Positions 31,043 to 38,100 of a DNA stretch of 38,100 nucleotides are shown here, in pieces (position 1 is the first letter of the stretch; each line of letters opens with the position of its first letter). The position numbers and the translations under genes were made by a program. A model generated the notes under the pieces. That model was not told the origin of the DNA, did not search any database, and saw nothing but the letters and a program-made list of their open reading frames with translations. This DNA is from an uncultured Clostridia bacterium (GTDB lineage Bacteria; Bacillota; Clostridia; UBA1381): positions 1 to 38,100 of the forward strand of contig CAJOPD010000087.1 of the NCBI GenBank assembly GCA_905236685.1. The letters run 5' to 3'.

Positions 31043-32005
31043 TTATTGCAGACGGCACATAAATTCCGCCCAGTCTGCACTCCTTTTTTCTGAAATTATA
31101 TCAAATCCGCAAGAAATAATTTTTTCGCGCACTTCCGAAATTCTGTCCTCAATTATTCCCGAGGCAATAAAAATGCCGTTTTGCGATATGACCTCCCTGA
31201 TAAAAGGCAGTAACGCAATAACAACATCTGCAACAATATTCGCAAGAACAAGGTCATATTTGCTTTTTGATACTTCTGCTCTCAGCGCGTCATTTTCCAG
31301 AACATTTCCTATTAAAATATCGCATTTGTCCCTGCTGATTTTATTTCTTTCAAGATTTTCCGAAATGGTTTTAAGCGAATTCTCATCAATATCTATTGCG
31401 GTAGCCTTGCTAGCTCCAAAAAGAAGGGAAACTATTGACAAAATCCCGCTCCCCGCGCCCAAATCGAGCACAGTGTCATTATCTTTTACGATATTTACAA
31501 TATCTTCGAGGCACATTTTTGTGGTATGGTGTGTGCCCGTTCCGAAACTCAGCCCGGGATTTATCTCAAAAACCTTTTTATCGGAAATCTCCGTTTCCTC
31601 CCAGTACGGTTTTATGACAAGCTTGTCCGCGATTGTAAATGTATGAAAATGCTTTTTCCAGCTATTTAGCCAGTCATCATTTTTAAGGCTTTCTGTAAAA
31701 AGCTCCAATCTTCCGTAAATGCCGTTATTATCACTTGATTTTAGCTTAAAAAGCTCTGATTTTATGCCGTCTAAGACATCAATTTCGTCGGATTTTACAT
31801 AAAAATCGATATGCGTTTCCTGCGCCATTTCTTTCCGCAGGTTTTCATCGACATAGTCCCAGGCTTTTTTGTTATCTTCTAAAAAATCAGAGAATTCGCC
31901 TTCATCAGAAATCTGCGTGCTGTCAATGCCAAAATCCAGCAAAATGCCTAAAACCGCGTCAATTCCCGCACTTTTTGTGAATATACTAACCTTTATCCAG
32001 TCCAT
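31043..32005 (-). CDS. prmA: Ribosomal protein L11 methyltransferase PrmA
   Basis: The 320-residue enzyme has an N-terminal L11-binding part ('DWIKVSIFTKSAGIDAVLGILLDFGI'), then a class I SAM methyltransferase domain: 'INPGLSFGTGTHHTTKMCLE', 'VLDLGAGSGILSIVSLLFGA' (SAM motif I) and 'YDLVLANIVADVV' (motif IV, the N-I-x-A substrate motif). PrmA trimethylates L11. Length fits the family. It lies 10 bases after rpoD. Confidence 0.96.
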   Translation of the reverse strand: MDWIKVSIFTKSAGIDAVLGILLDFGIDSTQISDEGEFSDFLEDNKKAWDYVDENLRKEMAQETHIDFYVKSDEIDVLDGIKSELFKLKSSDNNGIYGRLELFTESLKNDDWLNSWKKHFHTFTIADKLVIKPYWEETEISDKKVFEINPGLSFGTGTHHTTKMCLEDIVNIVKDNDTVLDLGAGSGILSIVSLLFGASKATAIDIDENSLKTISENLERNKISRDKCDILIGNVLENDALRAEVSKSKYDLVLANIVADVVIALLPFIREVISQNGIFIASGIIEDRISEVREKIISCGFDIISEKRSADWAEFMCRLQ

Positions 32006-32015
32006 TTTCTATTCC

Positions 32016-33095
32016 CTAATCAAGATAATCTTTGAGCTTTTTACTGCGTGACGGGTGGCGAAGTTTACGAAGCGCTTTTGCCTCAATCTGCCTTATTCGC
32101 TCACGGGTTACATCAAATTCCTTGCCGACTTCCTCCAAGGTCCTCGGTCTGCCGTCTTCCAGCCCAAATCTAAGGCGTAAAACCTTTGCTTCACGCGCAG
32201 TAAGCGTTTTTAGCACATCTTCAAGCTGTTCTTTAAGCATAACAAAGCTCGCCACCTCAGAAGGAGCGGGAGCGTCATCATCGGGAATAAAGTCGCCTAA
32301 ATGGCTGTCCTCCTCCTCGCCTATCGGTGTTTCAAGAGACACGGGCTCCTGTGAAATTTTTGAGATTTCACGCACCTTTTCTACCGACATATTAAGCTCT
32401 TTCGCCAGTTCCTCCGTGGTTGGCTCTCTGCCAAGTTCCTGAACAAGCTGTCTTGAAATTCTTACAAGCTTATTTATTGTTTCCACCATATGAACAGGTA
32501 TTCTTATCGTTCGCGCCTGGTCTGCTATCGCTCTTGTAATCGCCTGTCTTATCCACCAGGTCGCATATGTGCTGAATTTATAGCCTTTGGAATAATCAAA
32601 TTTATCAACGGCTTTTATGAGTCCCAGATTTCCTTCCTGAATTAAGTCAAGAAAAAGCATACCCCTTCCTACATATCTTTTTGCAATACTGACAACCAGC
32701 CTTAAATTTGCCTCGGCAAGCCTCTTTTTTGCTTCCTCATCGCCTTCGGACATTCTTTTGGCAAGCGCCACTTCTTCATCTGCGTCCAAAAGGTCAACCT
32801 TGCCGATTTCCTTTAAATACATTTTGACATGGTCATCAATATTTATGCCGTCAGGGACAGATAAATCTTCAAGTTCCTCTTTTGAAACCTCAATATCCTC
32901 CAATTCCTTTTCCAAATCGTCAACAATTTCAATGCCTTCTTTTTCAAGCGCATCGTAAATAGTTTCGATTTCTTCCGAGGTTATTTCGGTGTCAAAAAAC
33001 GAATTTGCAATATCGTTATTTGTGAGCACGCCCTTCTTTTTACCCTTTTCAATAAGGTCTTTTACCATTTGTTTTTTTTGTTCTAAATCTGACAT
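32016..33095 (-). CDS. rpoD: RNA polymerase primary sigma factor RpoD/SigA
   Basis: The 359-residue sigma-70 has region 1.1 (residues 1-80), 1.2 'DDHVKMYLKEIG', region 2 with 'LDLIQEGNLGLIKAVDKFDYSKGYKFSTYATWWIRQAI' spread over about residues 150-187, region 3 'HMVETINKL', and region 4 with 'RFGLEDGRPRTLEEVGKEFDVTRERIRQIEAKALRKLRHPSRSKKLKDYL'. This is the Gram-positive primary sigma without a large non-conserved insert, consistent with the TTGACA/TATAAT promoters here. It overlaps dnaG by 13 bases. Confidence 0.98.
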   Translation of the reverse strand: MSDLEQKKQMVKDLIEKGKKKGVLTNNDIANSFFDTEITSEEIETIYDALEKEGIEIVDDLEKELEDIEVSKEELEDLSVPDGINIDDHVKMYLKEIGKVDLLDADEEVALAKRMSEGDEEAKKRLAEANLRLVVSIAKRYVGRGMLFLDLIQEGNLGLIKAVDKFDYSKGYKFSTYATWWIRQAITRAIADQARTIRIPVHMVETINKLVRISRQLVQELGREPTTEELAKELNMSVEKVREISKISQEPVSLETPIGEEEDSHLGDFIPDDDAPAPSEVASFVMLKEQLEDVLKTLTAREAKVLRLRFGLEDGRPRTLEEVGKEFDVTRERIRQIEAKALRKLRHPSRSKKLKDYLD

Positions 33096-34861
33096 TTTTT
33101 ATTCCCTTCCAATTTCAGTCTTAAATCCAGCAGTTCTTTTAGTTTTAAGACATCTTTTTCTTTTTCCGCCTGTTTGATTTTTTCATCAATATTTTGAAGC
33201 TTTATTGTATTTACAAGCTGTATCACCGTGTTTTTTTCATTACTGTAAGTTTCCAGATTGCAGAAAATATTACTTACAAAATCAGCTTCTTCATTGCTGA
33301 ATTTGGCTGTAATTACGGGCGGTTCGATTGCTTCGCCGTTTTCATAACAGGAATATATTATTTCTGCAAGCCTTTGCAGTACGCTGTACGAATAGTCCTG
33401 CGGCGAAAAATCATCTTTAACGGCATTGTAGGAGGCCTTGCTCCCTATAACAAGGCTCAACAGCTTCTTTTCAGCGTCTAAGGTTGTACTGCTTTTGTTT
33501 TTTGCTAAATTCAGGCCTGTCCGCACCGTTTTTTTAACGCCTTCTGAAATTTTACCTGACGATTTATGCTTTTTGATTTCTGTATAAATTGCGTCCTTTG
33601 AAATTTCCGTTTCGTCCGAAATTTTCTTTACATACGCATCAACTTCTATGGCGTTTTGTATTTTAGAAAGAATACCCGACGCATCTTCGACAAAAAGGAT
33701 TTTTCCGTTCTCTGTGTCAAGATTGTACTTTTTATGAACTTGATTTAAAAGGTATTCTGTTGACGGTATGGCGGATAACATAACCTCTTTAAACCGCGCC
33801 ACGCCGTTTTTGTTTATGTATTCATCAGGGTCCTTCGCGCCCTTTAACTGCATTATACGGCATCTTCCGTTAACGCCCGTTATTACCTCAATGGCGCGCT
33901 TTGTAGCAGCCTGTCCCGCATCATCGCTGTCATAGCACAAAAGGATTTCATCTGTATATTTAAGAAGAAGCTTTGCCTGCTCTTCGGTAAGCGCGGTACC
34001 TAATGTTGCAACAATACTTGTAATACCTGCCTTGTAAACCGAAATCACATCCATATACCCTTCGCAAAGTATACATTTTTCCGCACAATCCTTTTTCGCA
34101 AGGTTTAATGAAAAAAGGTTTTTGCCCTTATTGAATACGGGGGTATCGGGTGAATTCAAATACTTAGGCGGTTTATAGCCGTCCTTTTCGGCTGCATCTA
34201 CAATTCTTCCGCCGAAAGCTATAACATTTCCTCTTAAATCAATTATGGGAAAAATAACTCTTGCACGGAACTTGTCCAAAGTCTTGCCGTTTCTTGAAAC
34301 CAAAAGCCCTGCGTCTAAAAGCTCGCCGTCGGTATAACCCAGCTTATTCATATGCTTTTTCAGAAAATCAAAAGCATCGGGCGCATATCCAAGACCGTAT
34401 TTGGTTATAGTTTTTGCGTCTATTGCGCGTTTTTTGAGATATTCAAGCCCCTTTTTGCCTGCGTCATCTTTTGTAAGCGTTTCATAATAAAAGCGTGCAG
34501 CCGTTTTATTGATTTCCAGTATCCGCTTTTTCTTTTGGTAAAGCTTATCATCTACCTGCATATCGTCCTCGGGCAAAATTATTCCTGCGCGGTCCGCCAT
34601 AAGCTTTACTGCTTCTACAAAATCAAGCCCCTCCGAGCGCATAACAAACTGTACGAGATTACCCCCTGCCCCGCAGCCGAAGCAGTGAAACAGCTGTTTT
34701 TCCTGATTTATGTGAAAAGAGGGTGATTTTTCCTTATGAAACGGGCAAAGCCCCGTATAATCTCTGCCGTTCTTTTTGAGTTTCACATACTGCGAAACAT
34801 AGTCAACTATGTCATTCTGCGAAAAAATCTCATTTAGAAGCTCGTCCGAATATTTTGGCAT
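33083..34861 (-). CDS. dnaG: DNA primase DnaG
   Basis: The 592-residue primase has the CHC2 zinc finger 'CPFHKEKSPSFHINQEKQLFHCFGCGAGGN' over residues 40-70 and 'RVIFPIIDLRGNVIAFGGR'. The TOPRIM domain has 'CILCEGYMDVISVYKAG' with the catalytic Glu, and 'LLCYDSDDAGQAATKRA' with the metal-binding D-x-D. A C-terminal helicase-binding part follows. It makes RNA primers for replication. GGGGGA precedes the start, and the dnaG-rpoD order is the classical macromolecular-synthesis operon without rpsU. Confidence 0.97.
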   Translation of the reverse strand: MPKYSDELLNEIFSQNDIVDYVSQYVKLKKNGRDYTGLCPFHKEKSPSFHINQEKQLFHCFGCGAGGNLVQFVMRSEGLDFVEAVKLMADRAGIILPEDDMQVDDKLYQKKKRILEINKTAARFYYETLTKDDAGKKGLEYLKKRAIDAKTITKYGLGYAPDAFDFLKKHMNKLGYTDGELLDAGLLVSRNGKTLDKFRARVIFPIIDLRGNVIAFGGRIVDAAEKDGYKPPKYLNSPDTPVFNKGKNLFSLNLAKKDCAEKCILCEGYMDVISVYKAGITSIVATLGTALTEEQAKLLLKYTDEILLCYDSDDAGQAATKRAIEVITGVNGRCRIMQLKGAKDPDEYINKNGVARFKEVMLSAIPSTEYLLNQVHKKYNLDTENGKILFVEDASGILSKIQNAIEVDAYVKKISDETEISKDAIYTEIKKHKSSGKISEGVKKTVRTGLNLAKNKSSTTLDAEKKLLSLVIGSKASYNAVKDDFSPQDYSYSVLQRLAEIIYSCYENGEAIEPPVITAKFSNEEADFVSNIFCNLETYSNEKNTVIQLVNTIKLQNIDEKIKQAEKEKDVLKLKELLDLRLKLEGNKKCQI

Positions 34862-34910
34862 AAAATCCCCCTTTCCTCATATTTTAGTAATATTACCGAA
34901 AAATTTCCTT

Positions 34911-35444
34911 TTATACAGATTCAATAACCGCAAAGTTGCCGTCTTTACGCTTATATACAACATTCAGTTCATCTGTTTCCTGATTTTTGAACACGAAAAA
35001 GCTGTGCCCCAAAAGGTTCATTTGAAGGATAGCTTCCTGCACGCTCATAGGCTTTACCGGGAAACGCTTTGTCTTTATAACGGTAAATTCGCTTTCTTCC
35101 TCATCGGAAAATGTTTCGCCGCTAATAAGCTTATTGTCGGAAACCGCATCGCGTTTAATTCTTTTTTCAAGCTTTGTTTTGTTTTTTCTTATCTGGCGCT
35201 CAATAATATCTACCGCTTTATCAATTGCCGAAAAAATGTCGTCCTGCTCCGCCTCTGCGCGTATCATAAGCCCTTCGGAATAGATAGTTGCCTCAATATA
35301 TTCTTTATCCCTCCGCGAGCCGATTACAATTCTTGCCTCAGGCTCAGTCTTAAAAAATTTGTCAAGCTTACCGATTTTTTTTGTGATGTAATCCGTCTTT
35401 TTTTCATTAACCGTCATTTTTCTTCCAATAATGTTAAACTTCAT
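34911..35444 (-). CDS. hpf: Long-form ribosome hibernation promoting factor HPF
   Basis: The 177-residue protein has the N-terminal HPF/RaiA domain ('MKFNIIGRKMTVNEKKTDYITKKIGKLDKFF', 'EATIYSEGLMIRAEAEQDDIFSAIDKAVDIIERQI') and the C-terminal dimerisation domain of the long form ('VIKTKRFPVKPMSVQEAILQMNLLGHSFFVFKN'). Long HPF forms 100S ribosome dimers in starved cells. AAAGGAGATG lies before the ATG and a sigma-A promoter lies upstream. It is first in the operon with dnaG and rpoD. Confidence 0.97.
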   Translation of the reverse strand: MKFNIIGRKMTVNEKKTDYITKKIGKLDKFFKTEPEARIVIGSRRDKEYIEATIYSEGLMIRAEAEQDDIFSAIDKAVDIIERQIRKNKTKLEKRIKRDAVSDNKLISGETFSDEEESEFTVIKTKRFPVKPMSVQEAILQMNLLGHSFFVFKNQETDELNVVYKRKDGNFAVIESV

Positions 35445-35485
35445 ACCAACATCTCCTTTTTAAGCTTATGAGGATTTCCTCAAAT

Positions 35486-35514
35486 ATTATATACCCTTTT
35501 TATAAAAGAATAAA
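35486..35514 (-). promoter_or_regulatory. hpf operon promoter
   Basis: On the minus strand TTTATT (35514-35509) and TATAAT (35491-35486) are 17 bases apart. A GAGG-AAAT-CCTC hairpin lies between it and the hpf ribosome binding site. Confidence 0.5.
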
Positions 35515-35523
35515 CACATATTA

Positions 35524-35552
35524 TTGAAAAAAAAGAAAAATAATGTTATAAT
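35524..35552 (+). promoter_or_regulatory. Promoter of the fumarase-icd unit
   Basis: TTGAAA (35524-35529) and TATAAT (35547-35552) have a 17-base spacer, back-to-back with the hpf promoter; the two -35 boxes are nine bases apart. Confidence 0.7.
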
Positions 35553-35593
35553 TAAGCATATATGTCAACATTTTGGAATTGAAGGAGAAAAAT

Positions 35594-36436
35594 ATGAGAA
35601 AAATACCATCGTCGCTCATAACCGAAACGGTAAAAAATATGTGCATATATGCCAACTGCAATCTGGACAGTTCAATAATTTCAGCGCTTTGCAGCGCAAA
35701 AAACAAAAATCAGTCCCCCGCCGCAAAAGCGGCGCTTTCGGACACAGTAAAAAATGCCGAAATTGCAGCAAAAAAAGAAGTCCCGATATGTCAGGATACC
35801 GGTATGGCTGTATTTTTTGTAAAGATAGGAAAATCGGTTTTTTTAGAGGGCGACAATTTTGACGAGGCGATAAAAAAAGGTGTATCGGAAGGATATACAA
35901 AAGGTTTTTTGAGAAAATCCATTGTTTCTGACCCGTTTATGCGTACAAATACGGGCGACAATACTCCGCCGATAATCCATTACAGCTTTAATGACACCGA
36001 CAAAATCGAAATAACCTTTTTGCCCAAGGGCTTTGGAAGTGAAAATAAATCTGCGCTTAAAATGCTCAATCCATCAGATGAAAAGAAAGGCGTTATTGAT
36101 TTCGTGCTGGAAACTGTTGAAAAAGCCGGCGCAAGCCCCTGTCCCCCAATAATTTTAGGGATAGGCATAGGCGGAAATTTTGAAAAATGTGCAGAGCTTG
36201 CAAAGCTTGCGCTTGCACGCAGCATTGATATTCCCAATCCTAACCCCTTTTATGCCGATTTGGAAAAAGAAATATTGGAACGGGTAAATGCCCTCGGCAT
36301 AGGTCCGCAGGGGTACGGAGGCGAAACGACAGCGCTCGGCGTAAATATCGAGGCTTTCCCGACGCACATAGCAGGGCTTCCCGTTGCCGTTAATATAAGC
36401 TGTCACGCAACACGGCATCAAACCGTGATAATTTAA
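35594..36436 (+). CDS. Class I fumarate hydratase, alpha subunit
   Basis: The 280-residue product matches the alpha (FumA N-terminal/TtdA) subunit of iron-sulfur hydro-lyases: 'KEVPICQDTGMAVFFV' and 'GIGIGGNFEKCAELAKLALAR' provide two cluster Cys, and 'AVNISCHATRHQTVII' near the end the third. 'RKSIVSDPFMRTNTGDNTPP' is the family's substrate loop. The enzyme interconverts fumarate and malate, or tartrate dehydration in the TtdAB group. AAGGAG precedes the ATG at 35594; the frame runs further upstream. No beta subunit follows; the next gene is icd. That is unusual because the two normally sit together or are fused. Confidence 0.9.
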   Translation: MRKIPSSLITETVKNMCIYANCNLDSSIISALCSAKNKNQSPAAKAALSDTVKNAEIAAKKEVPICQDTGMAVFFVKIGKSVFLEGDNFDEAIKKGVSEGYTKGFLRKSIVSDPFMRTNTGDNTPPIIHYSFNDTDKIEITFLPKGFGSENKSALKMLNPSDEKKGVIDFVLETVEKAGASPCPPIILGIGIGGNFEKCAELAKLALARSIDIPNPNPFYADLEKEILERVNALGIGPQGYGGETTALGVNIEAFPTHIAGLPVAVNISCHATRHQTVII

Positions 36437-36495
36437 TATTGAATTTTAATATTTTTTGTGCTAAAATACTGCATTATACCGTAAAGGAGAACACT

Positions 36496-37707
36496 ATGAG
36501 CAAAATTACAATGAAAACTCCGCTCGTTGAAATGGACGGAGATGAGATGACAAGAGTTATATGGAAGGACATCAAGGATATACTCCTTATTCCATACATT
36601 GATTTAAGGACAGAATACTATGATTTGGGGCTTGAAAACAGAAATGCCACCGACGATAAGGTAACATCTGACTCTGCCTTTGCAACAAAAAAATACGGTG
36701 TTGCCGTAAAATGTGCTACAATAACCCCAAACGCCGACAGAGTGAAGGAATATAATTTAAAGGAAATGTGGAAATCGCCCAACGGCACAATACGCGCCAT
36801 TTTAGACGGCACCGTTTTCCGCACGCCCATTCTTGTAAACGGCATAACTCCCTTTATCCCTACCTGGACAAAGCCTATAACCGTTGCAAGACACGCTTAC
36901 GGCGATGTTTATAAAAATACAGAAATGCAGGTCAAAAACGGCAGTAAATGCGAGCTTTTGGTGACCGACAAAAACGGTACACAAACAAAAAAGACAATTT
37001 TTGAATTTGACGGCACAGACGGTATTATTCAAGGTCTGCACAATAAGGATAATTCTATAAAAAGCTTTGCAAAATCCTGTTTTAACTATGCTCTTGAAAC
37101 AAAGCAGGACCTTTGGTTTGCGACAAAGGATACGATTTCAAAGCAGTATGACCATCATTTTAAGGATATTTTTGCGGAAGTTTTTGAAACGGAATACAAG
37201 GAGCAGTTTGAAAAGGCGGGAATTGAATATTTTTATACTCTTATTGATGATGCGGTTGCAAGAGTTGTCCGTTCAAACGGCGGTTTCATCTGGGCGCTTA
37301 AAAACTATGACGGCGATGTTATGAGCGATATGATTGCGACAGCATACGGAAGTCTTGCTATGATGACATCTGTTTTGGTTTCTCCTGACGGTACATATGA
37401 ATTTGAAGCCGCGCACGGAACAGTGCAAAGGCATTATTACAAGCATCTGAAAGGCGAGGAAACTTCCACAAACAGCGTTGCGACAATATTTGCTTGGAGC
37501 GGAGCGCTTAAAAAGCGCGGTGAACTCGATAATATCCCCGAGCTTTCCGATTTTGCGGAAAAGCTTGAAAAAGCAACAATTAAAACCATAGAAAACGGAA
37601 CTATGACAGGCGATTTATATCTGCTATCTACCCTTCCAAACAAGAAAAAGGTAAACACACGGGAATTCTTGATTGCTGTTAATGATACACTTAAAGAAAT
37701 GATGTAA
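36496..37707 (+). CDS. icd: NADP-dependent isocitrate dehydrogenase
   Basis: The 403-residue enzyme is of the homodimeric IDP type shared by eukaryotes and some bacteria: 'TPLVEMDGDEMTRVIW', 'LDLRTEYYDLGLENRNATDDKVTSDSA' (residues about 33-60), 'SPNGTIRAILDGTVFRTPI' (isocitrate-binding S-x-N-G-T-I-R), 'DDAVARVVRSNGGFIWALKNYDGDVMSDMIA' with metal-binding Asp, and 'FEAAHGTVQRHY' (nucleotide binding). It converts isocitrate to 2-oxoglutarate and NADPH. AAGGAG lies before the ATG at 36496. Together with a fumarase it points to partial TCA reactions for glutamate supply. Confidence 0.97.
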   Translation: MSKITMKTPLVEMDGDEMTRVIWKDIKDILLIPYIDLRTEYYDLGLENRNATDDKVTSDSAFATKKYGVAVKCATITPNADRVKEYNLKEMWKSPNGTIRAILDGTVFRTPILVNGITPFIPTWTKPITVARHAYGDVYKNTEMQVKNGSKCELLVTDKNGTQTKKTIFEFDGTDGIIQGLHNKDNSIKSFAKSCFNYALETKQDLWFATKDTISKQYDHHFKDIFAEVFETEYKEQFEKAGIEYFYTLIDDAVARVVRSNGGFIWALKNYDGDVMSDMIATAYGSLAMMTSVLVSPDGTYEFEAAHGTVQRHYYKHLKGEETSTNSVATIFAWSGALKKRGELDNIPELSDFAEKLEKATIKTIENGTMTGDLYLLSTLPNKKKVNTREFLIAVNDTLKEMM

Positions 37708-37708
37708 T

Positions 37709-38100
37709 ATGGACAGATTTGAAAGAACTGAGCTTTTAATAGGAAAAGACAGCTTAGAGCTGCTTAAACAAAAAAGCGTCATTATTTTTGGCGTCGGCGG
37801 TGTCGGCTCGTTTGTTGCAGAAGCGCTTGCAAGGTGCGGTGTCGGGAAAATTGCGCTTGTTGACAAAGATGTTGTCAGCAAAAGCAATATAAATCGCCAG
37901 ATTATAGCCTTAACTTCAACAATAGGAAAGCCCAAAGTTTCGGTTATGGCAGAAAGAATAAAGGATATTTATCCAAATTGTGCAGTTACCGAATTTCCCT
38001 GTTTTTATACGAAAGAGAAGGAAGTTGATATATCGGGCTATGACTATGTTGTTGACGCAATTGACACCGTTACATCAAAGCTTGTGCTGATAGAAGAAGC
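37709..38100 (+). CDS. tcdA: TcdA-like ThiF/E1-family tRNA A37 cyclic-t6A dehydratase (partial)
   Basis: The frame starts one base after the icd stop and is open at the window end with 130 residues. 'MDRFERTELLIGKDSLELL' is the TcdA (CsdL/YgdL) start, followed by the E1-like nucleotide site 'VIIFGVGGVGSFVAEALARCGVG' (G28-x-G-G-x-G-S), 'ALVDKDVVSKSNINRQI' with the Asp that binds ATP, and 'YDYVVDAIDTVTSKL'. TcdA activates t6A at tRNA position 37 for cyclisation. Other ThiF-family roles cannot be excluded from the N-terminal part alone, but the start and spacing favour TcdA. Confidence 0.85.
   Translation, partial: MDRFERTELLIGKDSLELLKQKSVIIFGVGGVGSFVAEALARCGVGKIALVDKDVVSKSNINRQIIALTSTIGKPKVSVMAERIKDIYPNCAVTEFPCFYTKEKEVDISGYDYVVDAIDTVTSKLVLIEE

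Noticed and set aside
31039..31080. Longer RsmE N-terminus
   Set aside because: The added residues overlap prmA and do not match the family; the start at 31038 gives the standard MSRFF beginning.
36437..36495. Frameshifted fumarase beta subunit between alpha and icd
   Set aside because: Only 59 bases are available and no beta-like sequence is visible.

Overview
The window reads as the chromosome of an AT-rich, spore-forming-lineage Clostridia bacterium. The evidence is strong AGGAGG-type ribosome binding sites, a T-box in front of thrS, the sporulation gene yunB, long-form HPF, and a short RpoD in an operon with dnaG. No rRNA, tRNA, CRISPR array or transposase is visible. I cannot name the species.

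Positions 1-11900 are accessory DNA, almost all on the minus strand, and look like the eroded remains of an integrative/conjugative or plasmid-like element. They hold a RepA_N initiator with tandem repeats inside its coding sequence, a partner gene for it, a Y-family polymerase/YolD/IreB-like trio, and a TIR-domain protein as cargo. There is also a RelE-like toxin, a Phd antitoxin with a Doc homolog whose catalytic motif is degraded, a chimeric ORF, and a small gene cut by an in-frame stop. No integrase, relaxase or type IV secretion gene is in view. A GNAT acetyltransferase, a YgjP-like metalloprotease, SfsA, a low-molecular-weight phosphatase and a nitroreductase are interspersed.

Positions 11900-19350 hold a coherent but unassigned carbohydrate locus. 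From its promoter it encodes a ceramidase-N-domain protein, an FSA-type transaldolase, a TIM-like isomerase with an altered active-site motif, a long UPF0047/YjbQ protein, an FGGY kinase, a SIS isomerase, a NodB-type deacetylase and a Gfo/Idh/MocA oxidoreductase. No transporter or dedicated regulator is visible. This is the best candidate for an undescribed pathway: phosphorylation by the kinase, isomerisation by the SIS and TIM-like proteins, then aldol cleavage by the FSA-like enzyme.

Positions 19370-35450 are housekeeping genes, all minus: a DUF6873-like gene, ligA and yunB; T-box-controlled thrS; and a tight operon hpf, dnaG, rpoD, prmA, rsmE, uvrB, uvrA and a HAD phosphatase. From 35520 transcription diverges to the plus strand with a fumarate hydratase alpha subunit (no beta subunit beside it), NADP-type isocitrate dehydrogenase and a TcdA/ThiF-family gene cut by the window end.
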